40,336 nucleotides of DNA, from NCBI GenBank assembly GCA_002305685.1, contig DBQB01000002.1:1-40336 (forward strand), given 5' to 3'. Source of the stretch: Ruminococcaceae bacterium UBA1405. GTDB taxonomy: Bacteria; Bacillota; Clostridia; Oscillospirales; Ruminococcaceae. The position numbers and the translations under genes are program-made. The notes below the pieces were generated by a model. The model had not been told where the DNA came from. It saw nothing but the letters and a program-made list of their open reading frames with translations, and made no database searches. Shown here piece by piece: positions 33,010 to 40,336 of the stretch (its first letter is position 1; every line of letters begins with the position of its first letter).

Positions 33010-35013
33010 TTACAACAGCGCCATTGCTACCAAATGCACCAATGCACCTACAATCCAGGCGACACCGGTCTGGAACAGCACCACAAACAGCGCATATTTT
33101 ACTCCGCCCATCTCCCGGCGAACCGCAGCAATGGCTGCCACGCAGGGGGTATACAACAATGTAAAGGCGAGATAAGCACAGGCTGCTGCCGGGGTAAAAA
33201 GTCCAGAAAGGGCCGTGGGCAGTTGGGAAACCGAGGTTTCCGTCAGTACCGCCAAGGTGCTGACCACCGCTTCCTTTGCGGAGAATCCGGTAATCAGCGC
33301 GGTACAGGCCCGCCAATCCCCGAAGCCCAGGGGAGCGAACAGCGGGGAAATCCACCGTCCAATGGCGGCCAGCATACTATCAGCACTGTTTTCCACCACA
33401 TTGATGCGGGTATCAAAGGTCTGGAAAAACCAGATCACAATGGTAGCCACAAAGATTACCGTAAAGGCGCGGGTGAGAAAATCCTTCGCCTTATCCCACA
33501 ACAGCAGCGCCACGCTCTTGGGACTGGGCAGACGATAGTTGGGCAGTTCCATCACAAAAGGAACCGGATTTCCGCGAAACGCAGAATTTTTTAACAATAG
33601 CCCGCACAAAACCCCCACTGCCATTCCGCCGACATACAGCAGAATCATCACCAGCGCCCGGTAGCGCGGGAAGAAAGCCATGGTGAAAACCCCGTAAATG
33701 GGCAACTTGGCGCTGCAACTCATAAAAGGGGTGAGCAGGATGGTCATCTTCCGATCCCGCTCACTGGAGAGGGTACGGGAAGCCATGATTGCCGGTACTG
33801 AACAGCCGAAACCGATAAGCATCGGCACAAAGCTGCGCCCGGAAAGGCCAATCTTTCGCAGCAGTTTATCCATGACAAAGGCCACCCGGGCCATATATCC
33901 GCTGTCCTCCAACATGGAGAGGAAGAAAAACAGAACCACAATGGTGGGAATAAAAGATAGCACACTGCCCACCCCGGCGAACACGCCGTCAATAATCAAA
34001 GAGTGCACCACCGGGTTGATGCCGTAGGCACTCAGCCCTGCATCTACCAGCCCGGTAAGCCCGTCGATGCCAGCGGACAGCAGATCGCTGAGCGCTCCTC
34101 CAATGACACTGAAGGTCAGCCAGAAGATCAGCATCATAATACCCAAAAAGACTGGGATGGCTGTATATTTTCCGGTTAAAACGGTATCGATCTTGACACT
34201 GCGGGCGTGCTCCCTGCTCTCATGACAGGCCACCACACAGTCCGCACACAGTTTTTCAATAAATGCATACCGCATATCTGCCATAGCAGCCTTGCGATCG
34301 GTGCCGGATTCCCGCTCCATCTCGGTTACCGTATGTTCCAGCATATCCTTCTCGTTGTCGGAGAGGGCCAGGCTTTCCAGCATCGGCTCATCCCCCTCCA
34401 CCAGCCGGGTGGCTGCAAAACGGGGCGGCACCCCGATCCGCTCCGCATGGTCCTCCACCAGATGGGCCACCGAGTGGATAGCTCTATGTACCGCGCCGGT
34501 ACAAAAATCCATCCTTGCCGGCGCTTGACGCTGCCTGGCAACCCGCAGCGCCACACTGATCAGCTCTGAAACACCCTCATTTTTGCTGGCAGAGATGGGA
34601 ACCACCGGAACACCCAGCTCCTGCGCCATCTCCTTGAGTTTGATGGTGCCGCCGTTGGCGCGAACCTCATCCATCATGTTCAGCGCAATCACCATCGGAA
34701 TATGCAGATCGATTAGCTGCAAACTCAGATAAAGGTTGCGCTGGATATTGGTGGCGTCAATGATATTGATGATGCCGTCCGGATGGTGTTTGATGAGAAA
34801 ATCCCGGGTCACAATCTCTTCGCTGGTGTAGGGGGAAAGCGAATAGATTCCGGGCAGATCCACCACCGTATCTCCGCTGCTGGAACGGATCACGCCTTCC
34901 TTTCGCTCCACCGTCACCCCTGGAAAATTTCCCACGTGCTGATTGGAGCCGGTAAGCTGATTGAAAAGCGTTGTCTTTCCGCAGTTTTGATTTCCTGCCA
35001 GTGCAAAAACCAT
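33010..35013 (-). CDS. feoB: Ferrous iron transporter FeoB
   Basis: FeoB imports Fe2+ across the membrane under anaerobic conditions. This 667-residue protein has the N-terminal G domain with G1 GNQNCGKTT (7-15), DLPGIYSL and ALNMMDE, a helical spacer, and a polytopic membrane domain with gate-type motifs (GFGCSVPAIMASRTL, SAKLPIYG, TGFSAKEAVVSTLAVL). The G4 motif is NMMD rather than NKxD, as is common in FeoB. The length is normal for Firmicutes. AAAGGAT lies upstream of the ATG, a modest site. FeoA is encoded 118 bases upstream on the same strand. Just past the stop, a cysteine-rich stretch continues in the +1 frame. Confidence 0.96.
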   Translation of the reverse strand: MVFALAGNQNCGKTTLFNQLTGSNQHVGNFPGVTVERKEGVIRSSSGDTVVDLPGIYSLSPYTSEEIVTRDFLIKHHPDGIINIIDATNIQRNLYLSLQLIDLHIPMVIALNMMDEVRANGGTIKLKEMAQELGVPVVPISASKNEGVSELISVALRVARQRQAPARMDFCTGAVHRAIHSVAHLVEDHAERIGVPPRFAATRLVEGDEPMLESLALSDNEKDMLEHTVTEMERESGTDRKAAMADMRYAFIEKLCADCVVACHESREHARSVKIDTVLTGKYTAIPVFLGIMMLIFWLTFSVIGGALSDLLSAGIDGLTGLVDAGLSAYGINPVVHSLIIDGVFAGVGSVLSFIPTIVVLFFFLSMLEDSGYMARVAFVMDKLLRKIGLSGRSFVPMLIGFGCSVPAIMASRTLSSERDRKMTILLTPFMSCSAKLPIYGVFTMAFFPRYRALVMILLYVGGMAVGVLCGLLLKNSAFRGNPVPFVMELPNYRLPSPKSVALLLWDKAKDFLTRAFTVIFVATIVIWFFQTFDTRINVVENSADSMLAAIGRWISPLFAPLGFGDWRACTALITGFSAKEAVVSTLAVLTETSVSQLPTALSGLFTPAAACAYLAFTLLYTPCVAAIAAVRREMGGVKYALFVVLFQTGVAWIVGALVHLVAMALL

Positions 35014-35131
35014 AGTATCCCGATCCTTTCACGGTATGGATTTTTTGTAAAATGAAGATAACCTTATCGTTGCATCATCCTGAGCAATCTCTCCGGTTAC
35101 TTGGGATTTCAGGCAATGATTGTCCTGTATC

Positions 35132-35356
35132 CTATGCTTCCACTACAATCTCCTTGGCATCCTCCAGGCGCAGAGTCAGTTCATAGCCTCTCAGATTCAC
35201 CTCAATGGGATCTCCCATAGGCGCAACCTTTCGCACTGTGATAGCGGTTCTGGGCGTAAGGCCCATGTCCAAGAGCCGCCCCCGCAGCGCTCCTTCTCCG
35301 TTTACCGCCACGATGATTCCTTTTTTCCCGATGGGCAGCTGATCCAGTGTCATCAT
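35132..35356 (-). CDS. feoA: FeoA ferrous iron transport accessory protein
   Basis: This 74-residue SH3-like protein helps FeoB. Its sequence MMTLDQLPIGKKGIIVAVNG, then RLLDMGLTPRTAITVRKVAP and DPIEVNLRGYELTLR, is the standard FeoA pattern. The start at 35356 is chosen because GGAGG lies nine bases before it; a longer frame to 35410 covers untranslated leader. It leads the feoAB operon behind a near-consensus promoter and a dyad that may be an iron-responsive operator. Confidence 0.95.
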   Translation of the reverse strand: MMTLDQLPIGKKGIIVAVNGEGALRGRLLDMGLTPRTAITVRKVAPMGDPIEVNLRGYELTLRLEDAKEIVVEA

Positions 35357-35422
35357 CACAAACACCCTCCCAAATCCAAATCCAGCGATTTCGCCGCAGA
35401 ACCTTCTCAATAAAGAGTCCTG

Positions 35423-35436
35423 TTAGCCATCGCTAA
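35423..35436. promoter_or_regulatory. Possible iron-regulator operator in the feoA leader
   Basis: TTAGC-CATC-GCTAA is an inverted repeat about 10 bases downstream of the feoA -10 box, at the expected transcript start. The TTAG...CTAA halves resemble DtxR/IdeR-type boxes. No regulator gene is nearby. Confidence 0.35.
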
Positions 35437-35446
35437 TCACGCAGAT

Positions 35447-35475
35447 ATTGTATCCTATCTCCCATAAGATGTCAA
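35447..35475 (-). promoter_or_regulatory. Promoter of feoAB
   Basis: On the minus strand, TTGACA (35470-35475), a 17-base spacer and TACAAT (35447-35452). The remaining part of 35357-35705 holds the promoter of the next operon and a loose TGCCGGG/CCCGGCA repeat near 35508 and 35552. Confidence 0.85.
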
Positions 35476-35620
35476 TGGATTTTCCGCCAGAAACCAATCT
35501 GCGACTGCCGGGTATTTTTGTGGAAGAAAACGCCGGTAAAAACGTTTCTCCTACAGCCCGGCATCCTGTCTCCCTATATATGAATATGAAAATAATACAA
35601 AAATACGCGAAGATATTGCA

Positions 35621-35649
35621 TTGATTTTGATCGGATTCAACGTTATACT
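35621..35649 (+). promoter_or_regulatory. Promoter of the TIM-barrel/oxidoreductase operon
   Basis: TTGATT (35621-35626), a 17-base spacer and TATACT (35644-35649) lie 56 bases upstream of the start at 35706. Confidence 0.7.
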
Positions 35650-35705
35650 AAAAATAAATTGGTCCGCCGCCTACAAAGCACAGGATATAGGGAGGTACAT
35701 ACACG

Positions 35706-36500
35706 ATGAAACTTGGCGCACAACTTTATACCGTCCGGCAGTTTACCAGAACACCGGAGGACATTGAAAAAACCCTTCGCAAGATCAAAGCCATGGGCTT
35801 TGATGTTATACAGATTTCCGGTTTTGGCCCTATGGACCCACATAAATTGGGAGATCTGATCCACGAATTGGAACTGGATGTCTGTATCACCCACAACAGT
35901 TATGAGCGTTTGACCAAAGATCTGGACAACCTGATTGAGGAGCATCGTCTGATGGGATGCGACGCCATCGGCATCGGTTCCATGCCCAATCAGTTCCGCG
36001 GCTCCAAGGAAGGCGCACAGGCATTTATCAAGGAATTCAACGAGATCGCAAAGAAGATTGCCGACGCCGGTATGAAGTTCGGTTATCACAACCACGACTT
36101 TGAGTTTGAGCGCTTTGACGGGCGTTTGGTGATGGATATGCTGCTGGAGGATACCGTCCCCGAGTTTGGCTTTATTCTCGACACCTACTGGCTCCAGGCT
36201 GGCGGCGTCTCCCCTGAGGATTACATCCGTCGCGCTTCTCCCCGGATGAAGGTTTGCCATTTCAAAGATATGAAGATCGTCAAAAACGAAGCACTCCCCC
36301 GCAAGATTGGTCCAACTTTCACCGAGGTGGGTACCGGTAATTTGAACCTGGCCGCCTGCATGAAGGCCTGCATCGAGAGCGGGGTTTCCCATATCGTCAT
36401 CGAACAGGATATCTGTGAGATAGATCCCTTTGAGAGTCTCGGTATCAGCTACGCCAACCTGAAAAAATTGGCGGCTGACGCTGGTGCGCTGGAGGTTTAA
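35706..36500 (+). CDS. Xylose-isomerase-like TIM-barrel protein (sugar phosphate isomerase/epimerase family), first copy
   Basis: This 264-residue protein belongs to the AP-endonuclease-2/xylose-isomerase-like barrel family. Metal-site candidates are YHNHDFEFERF (127-137), Asp159 in FILDTYW, His185 in VCHFKD and a Glu in IVIEQD near residue 238. Members include sugar epimerases, inosose dehydratase-like enzymes and the more recently recognised enzymes that cleave 3-keto-glycosides. GGGAGG lies ten bases before the ATG. It is followed by a second barrel gene and a Gfo/Idh/MocA oxidoreductase, all rightward, forming an operon. The exact substrate cannot be told from the sequence. Confidence 0.85.
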   Translation: MKLGAQLYTVRQFTRTPEDIEKTLRKIKAMGFDVIQISGFGPMDPHKLGDLIHELELDVCITHNSYERLTKDLDNLIEEHRLMGCDAIGIGSMPNQFRGSKEGAQAFIKEFNEIAKKIADAGMKFGYHNHDFEFERFDGRLVMDMLLEDTVPEFGFILDTYWLQAGGVSPEDYIRRASPRMKVCHFKDMKIVKNEALPRKIGPTFTEVGTGNLNLAACMKACIESGVSHIVIEQDICEIDPFESLGISYANLKKLAADAGALEV

Positions 36501-36577
36501 GTTAAGAAGGATTTTTCTTTCTCTCACAGCCTGAAACCCGATAGAAAGCTACTAAATGGAAAAGGAGCGGTATTGCC

Positions 36578-37447
36578 ATGAGCAAAGTGATTCTCTCCGG
36601 TTTTGCGGACGAAATCGATAAAAATTTGACCGTTCAGATGAATGTGATGGAAAAACTGGGAATCCACCACATTGAGATGCGGGGCGTCAACGGCAAAAAT
36701 CTCTGCGACTGCACTTTGGAAGAAGCAAAACAGATCAAAGCCCAGATGGACGCCAGAGGGTTTTCTCTCTCCGCCATCGGTTCCCCCATCGGAAAAATCC
36801 AGATCACCGATCCCTTTGAACCGCATCTGAAACAGTTTGAGCATGTATTGGATCTGGCCAATCTCTTTGGCACCAAATACATCCGTCTTTTTAGCTTCTA
36901 CATTCCCAAGGGGGAGGATCCCGCCAAATATCGGGACGAAGTTATGAAACGGATGGCCGCGTTTGTAAAAGCTGCTGAAGGCCGCGATGTCATCCTGCTG
37001 CATGAAAATGAAAAAGGCATTTACGGAGATATGGCGGACCGGTGCCTGGATATCATCCGCACCATCAACTCCCCCATCCTGCGGGTTACCTTCGATCCCG
37101 CCAACTTCGTTCAGTGCGACGAGGAGGTTTATCCTCACGCCTATGAGCTGCTCTCCCCCTATCTCACCTATATGCACATCAAGGACGCGGTATATTCCGA
37201 TCATCATGTTGTTCCCGCTGGCGAGGGAGACGGCAGAGTGTTGGATGTCTTAAACGCCCTTGCTGCGAAAAAATTTGACGGTTTCCTTTCCCTGGAGCCC
37301 CATCTGTGCAAGTTTACCGGCTTTACCGATCTGGAAAGCGAGCCGGATATGATCAAAAAAGCGGAATCCTCTGAAGGTGCACGACTCTTTGGCGTCGCTG
37401 CCGACGCGCTGCGCGGTCTGATGGCAAAAGCCGGTCTCACTGAATAA
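36578..37447 (+). CDS. Xylose-isomerase-like TIM-barrel protein, second copy
   Basis: This 289-residue protein is from the same superfamily as its upstream neighbour but clearly a different subfamily. It opens VILSGFADEIDKNLTVQMNV, and its metal ligands are probably Glu143 (LLHENEKGIYGD), Asp173 (VTFDPANF), His200 (YMHIKDAV) and a Glu in LSLEPHL near 249. Such proteins are often paired with Gfo/Idh/MocA dehydrogenases. AAGGAG lies ten bases before the ATG, and it begins 77 bases after the first barrel gene. It could be an isomerase, epimerase or dehydratase acting before or after the oxidoreductase. Confidence 0.85.
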   Translation: MSKVILSGFADEIDKNLTVQMNVMEKLGIHHIEMRGVNGKNLCDCTLEEAKQIKAQMDARGFSLSAIGSPIGKIQITDPFEPHLKQFEHVLDLANLFGTKYIRLFSFYIPKGEDPAKYRDEVMKRMAAFVKAAEGRDVILLHENEKGIYGDMADRCLDIIRTINSPILRVTFDPANFVQCDEEVYPHAYELLSPYLTYMHIKDAVYSDHHVVPAGEGDGRVLDVLNALAAKKFDGFLSLEPHLCKFTGFTDLESEPDMIKKAESSEGARLFGVAADALRGLMAKAGLTE

Positions 37448-37486
37448 TCGGATTTCCCTCATGAAAATTTGAAGGAGGTAACTCAA

Positions 37487-38653
37487 ATGGACAAACTTCG
37501 TTTTGGTATCATCGGCGTCGGTAATATGGGAAGCGGCCACTGCAGAAATCTGGTTTCCGGTAAGGTACATAACGCCGTTTTGGCCGCGGTATGCGATATC
37601 AAGGAGTCCAGACGGCAATGGGCAAAGGAAAACCTGCCTGAGGACGTCCAGATCTTTGACAGCGTGGAAGCGCTGCTGGCAAGCCACACGGTGGACGCGG
37701 TGGAAATCGCTGTTCCCCACTATCTCCATCCCACCATTGCCATCCAGGCGCTCAACGCCGGATACCATGTGCTGGTGGAAAAACCCGCTGGCGTCTTTAC
37801 CAAGGCTGTGCGGGAGATGAATGATGTCGCCACCAAGAGCGGAAAAGTTTTTGGCATGATGTTTAATCAGCGCACCAATCCCGTTTACCAGAAGGTAAAA
37901 GACCTGATGGAAAGCGGCGAGCTGGGCGAGATGAAGCGGGTTGTCTGGGAGATCACCAATTGGTATCGTTCCCAGAGCTACTATGATTCCGGCGATTGGC
38001 GCGCCACCTGGAGCGGCGAGGGCGGCGGCGTGCTGCTCAACCAGTCTCCCCATCAGCTGGATCTGTGGCAGTGGTTGTGCGGTATGCCCGTCTCGGTTCG
38101 CGCCTTCATGGATTACGGAAAATGCCGTAACATCGAGGTAGAAAACGACGTCACCGCCATGGCCAAATACGCCAACGGCGCCACCGGTCTGTTCATCACC
38201 TCCACCCATGAGGCTCCCGGAACCAACCGTCTGGAAATCTCCGCTGATCGGGGCAAACTGGTGGTGGAAAACGATGTCATCACCTTCTTCCGCAACCGCA
38301 TCGGTGAGAAAGAGTTTAACGCCACCTGGACCAAGGGCTTTGGTTCCCCCGAATGCTGGAAGATGGAAATTCCTGTGAAAGGACCCAACCCGCAGCACGT
38401 TGGCATTATGGAAAACTTTGCCGACGCAGTGCTCAAGGGCACGCCTCTGCTGGCTCCCGGACAGGAAGGTATCCGCGGGGTATCCCTCTCCAACGCAATG
38501 CATCTCTCCGCCTGGACCGACAGATGGGTAGATCCCTCCAATCTGGATGAAGATCTGTTCTGCAAGCTGCTGCAGGAGCGGATTGATCACTCCACCTTCA
38601 CCAAAACCACCAGCGAGACAACCCTGAATACCGAAGGGTCTTACGGAATCTAA
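37487..38653 (+). CDS. Gfo/Idh/MocA family NAD(P)-dependent oxidoreductase
   Basis: This 388-residue protein has an N-terminal Rossmann domain (FGIIGVGNMGSGH, 6-18), the conserved EKPAG (98-102), and the catalytic-domain motif GGGVLLNQSPHQLDLWQW with His189. Enzymes of this family oxidise or reduce sugars and cyclitols at a secondary hydroxyl. The ATG at 37487 has AAGGAGG eight bases before it; an earlier in-frame ATG at 37469 would place the ribosome site inside the gene. It is the last gene of the operon with two TIM-barrel proteins, and a perfect terminator follows. Substrate is unknown; oxidation at C3 of a glycoside is one possibility. Confidence 0.9.
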   Translation: MDKLRFGIIGVGNMGSGHCRNLVSGKVHNAVLAAVCDIKESRRQWAKENLPEDVQIFDSVEALLASHTVDAVEIAVPHYLHPTIAIQALNAGYHVLVEKPAGVFTKAVREMNDVATKSGKVFGMMFNQRTNPVYQKVKDLMESGELGEMKRVVWEITNWYRSQSYYDSGDWRATWSGEGGGVLLNQSPHQLDLWQWLCGMPVSVRAFMDYGKCRNIEVENDVTAMAKYANGATGLFITSTHEAPGTNRLEISADRGKLVVENDVITFFRNRIGEKEFNATWTKGFGSPECWKMEIPVKGPNPQHVGIMENFADAVLKGTPLLAPGQEGIRGVSLSNAMHLSAWTDRWVDPSNLDEDLFCKLLQERIDHSTFTKTTSETTLNTEGSYGI

Positions 38654-38673
38654 TTATAAAGATCCGTCTATCA

Positions 38674-38712
38674 GGTACAGGAAACCGGGTTCCGGTTTCC
38701 TGTACCTTTTTT
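38674..38712 (+). terminator. Terminator after the oxidoreductase gene
   Basis: Perfect 15-base arms (GGTACAGGAAACCGG and complement) with a GTT loop are followed by TTTTTT. Between here and 38911 I see nothing further that I can support. Confidence 0.92.
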
Positions 38713-38910
38713 ATCGTTTTGAATCTTCTCCTCTAAGAATTCTCTTTGAAAAAAGGATTCACTTTCATCAACATACTTCCGTCAGATATCCATCACACAA
38801 ACCGGTATCTTTCTTCATAATATATTTAGATTTCTCCTCCTGCGAAATCACGCCTCGGATGGTATGCTTAGAGTATAGATTTTTTCAAAATTAAATCGGT
38901 TGGTGATGGA

Positions 38911-39888
38911 ATGCATCGAAAACAGAAAAAACACACGTCCCTCCCTGCTTTGCTCTATTCCCTTTTCCTTATAAGCGCTTCCCTTTTTATCCTGCTGGAT
39001 GCTTTTGTGATTCCCAGAGATGTGGTAATACCGGAAAGCCTCTCCTCTACAACCTCCGCAGCATCCGACGATGTAACACCTTCCCAGTCTGGCAGCGCGG
39101 ACGTAACCTCATCCCCTTCCGATTCTCAAACATCCTCTACCGTCTCCCAACCCATCATCACGGAAAACAGCTATCAAAGCCAAAATATCTCCATCCAGAT
39201 TACCACCCTGCGCCAATATGACACCCAAATTTATCTGGTGGATATCCTTCTGCGTCAGCCTTCGCTGCTGCGCACCGCCCTGGCACAGGGCGCTTTTGGC
39301 AGAAACCTGCGCGCTACCACCTCCCAGATCGCCCAGGAAAATCAGGCCATCCTCGCCATCAACGGAGATTATTATGGGTTTCGGGATGAGGGATATGTGA
39401 TGCGCAACGGGTCCCTCTATCGGGATACCCCTCGGGAGGATGACGGACAGGCGCTGGCATTGTATGCCGATGGAACGATGGAAATTGTCTCCGAAAGCGA
39501 AGTCAGCGCACAAACGCTGATGGAAAACGGTGCGGTACAGATCTTTTCCTTCGGCCCCGGACTGGTGATCAACGGGGAGGTTGCCGTCGATGCCGAAAGT
39601 GAGGTGGAACAGTCGATGAACAGCAATCCGCGCACCGCCATCGGTATCATCGAACCGCTCCATTATCTGTTTGTGGTTTCCGATGGGCATACCCAGCAAA
39701 GCGAAGGGTTGACGCTGCTTGAACTGGCAGAAGTCATGCAGGAACAAGGATGTACCCAGGCTTACAATCTGGATGGGGGCGGTTCCTCCACCCTTTGGTT
39801 TATGGGGGAGGTCATCAACCAGCCCACCACCAACGGGCGTACCATCAAGGAGAGGAGTGTGAGCGATATTGTCTATATCGGGGAATAA
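38911..39888 (+). CDS. Membrane-anchored phosphodiester glycosidase (NAGPA/DUF2233) domain protein
   Basis: This 325-residue protein has one N-terminal membrane helix (about 12-34) after a basic stretch, then a Ser/Thr-rich linker (about 43-82), then the NAGPA-type domain (about 90-325). Its hallmarks are AILAINGDYYGF, SNPRTAIGI and YNLDGGGSSTLWFMG near 287-301. The domain name comes from the mammalian enzyme that uncovers mannose-6-phosphate; bacterial members sit outside the membrane and are linked to exopolysaccharide or wall-polymer turnover. The ribosome site (GGTGATGG) is weak. A small membrane protein gene follows, overlapping or closely spaced. Confidence 0.88.
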   Translation: MHRKQKKHTSLPALLYSLFLISASLFILLDAFVIPRDVVIPESLSSTTSAASDDVTPSQSGSADVTSSPSDSQTSSTVSQPIITENSYQSQNISIQITTLRQYDTQIYLVDILLRQPSLLRTALAQGAFGRNLRATTSQIAQENQAILAINGDYYGFRDEGYVMRNGSLYRDTPREDDGQALALYADGTMEIVSESEVSAQTLMENGAVQIFSFGPGLVINGEVAVDAESEVEQSMNSNPRTAIGIIEPLHYLFVVSDGHTQQSEGLTLLELAEVMQEQGCTQAYNLDGGGSSTLWFMGEVINQPTTNGRTIKERSVSDIVYIGE

Positions 39889-39937
39889 TATCCTATATCC
39901 CCGCTGCCGCGGGTATTTATGGAGCAGTGCCGGATGT

Positions 39938-40249
39938 ATGCTATTTTGCTGGATCTATTATCGGTTTTCCCACGGAGTATTCTCTCCTTATATGAGTTGG
40001 AGCTTTCTTTATCCGCTTTTGTTGGGGTTTCTCCCCTGCCTTCTGATCGCCAAAATAGGGCTATCTGCTCCCTCCACGCTGGCAGCCCATCGGTATCACT
40101 TTGGTATCGCCACCATCACCACCGCCAGTATTTTACAGGGGATTTTGGAGATCGCCGGAACCGGTTCTCTCTATCCCGGCTGGTTGGGGTCGCTGGGTGT
40201 CGCCGAGATCTTTGCGGGGATCGCTGTTTACCTGTTTACAAAAAAATAA
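39938..40249 (+). CDS. Small hydrophobic membrane protein
   Basis: About 103 residues from the chosen ATG, with three probable membrane segments (near the start, around SWSFLYPLLLGFLPCLLIAK, and near the end, LGVAEIFAGIAVYLFTKK). The start is uncertain. The ATG at 39938 has GGAG at 13 bases; a TTG at 39869 has a better AGGAGAGGAG site and would overlap the previous gene by 20 bases; an ATG at 39992 is also possible. Another frame just upstream also encodes a hydrophobic stretch (CYFAGSIIGFPTEYS), so a frameshift near 39990 cannot be excluded. I do not recognise the family. Confidence 0.5.
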   Translation: MLFCWIYYRFSHGVFSPYMSWSFLYPLLLGFLPCLLIAKIGLSAPSTLAAHRYHFGIATITTASILQGILEIAGTGSLYPGWLGSLGVAEIFAGIAVYLFTKK

Positions 40250-40295
40250 TTGATTTTTCTCATCACAGCAAGACAATGGAATATTGTAAATAAAC

Positions 40296-40311
40296 GAAGG
40301 AGAACCCTATG
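40296..40311 (+). promoter_or_regulatory. Ribosome binding site and start codon of a gene cut by the window end or by an IS
   Basis: GAAGGAG (40296-40302) lies six bases before ATG (40309-40311). The frame then reads only eight codons (MGEVTPKS) before TAG, because IS-like sequence begins at 40314. Confidence 0.4.
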
Positions 40312-40313
40312 GG

Positions 40314-40336
40314 TGAAGTGACCCCAAAAAGTTAGA
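40314..40336. mobile_element. Probable terminal inverted repeat of an IS3-family element
   Basis: The final 23 bases, TGAAGTGACCCCAAAAAGTT then AGA, resemble the ends of IS3/IS150-group elements (pattern TGxxxTGxCCCC-AAAAGTTAGAC). Only the edge is visible, so the transposase and the other end cannot be checked. Confidence 0.45.

Noticed and set aside
1..40336. CRISPR arrays, tRNA or rRNA genes, prophage
   Set aside because: No regularly spaced repeats, cloverleaf-like segments, rRNA stretches or phage structural genes were seen.

Overview
The window looks like chromosome from a strictly anaerobic, endospore-forming member of the Clostridia (Oscillospiraceae/Ruminococcaceae type). The evidence is an oxygen-sensitive class III ribonucleotide reductase with its activase (nrdD, nrdG), the spore-coat ATPase gene spoIVA next to a sipL-type gene, FeoAB ferrous-iron uptake, AGGAGG-type ribosome binding sites, and moderately GC-rich coding sequence. 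I see no rRNA, tRNA, CRISPR or phage genes. The last bases resemble the end of an IS3-type insertion sequence.

Layout. (1) 1-1506: leuD (leucine synthesis) and a DUF975 membrane protein. (2) 1610-13785: a carbohydrate locus around a divergent promoter region (3973-4274). Leftward are an unclassified 561-residue protein and a bicupin; rightward are a GH106-like giant glycosidase, a GH127-like protein, an enolase-superfamily dehydratase/racemase and a GH2 beta-galactosidase. I noticed no secretion signals, so these probably act on imported oligosaccharides. (3) 13940-17647: nrdG and nrdD, with a divergent Crp/Fnr-type regulator. (4) 17689-20841: sipL then spoIVA on the minus strand, behind a sigma-E-like promoter. 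(5) 21078-27411: a GH140-like (apiosidase-type) protein divergent from a four-gene operon: split transketolase (two subunits), FGGY kinase and a FucI/AraA-fold isomerase. This fits a D-apiose route through apulose and apulose-4-phosphate, and is the most coherent pathway in the window. (6) 27617-31996: a heterodimeric ABC exporter with one degenerate ATP site, preceded by an HD-domain hydrolase. Upstream of these lies a small transcription unit with a strong promoter, a 24-codon cysteine-rich ORF and a terminator. (7) 32340-35356: an unknown small protein, then feoA-feoB on the minus strand. (8) 35706-38653: two xylose-isomerase-like TIM-barrel proteins and a Gfo/Idh/MocA oxidoreductase, an arrangement that recalls 3-keto-glycoside processing. 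(9) 38911-end: a membrane-anchored phosphodiester-glycosidase-domain protein, a small membrane protein and the IS-like end.

Taken together, regions 2, 5 and 8 suggest a gut or plant-fibre anaerobe that breaks down complex pectin-type or plant-glycoside sugars inside the cell. No sugar importer lies in the window. All family names come from reading motifs by eye; no database search was run.
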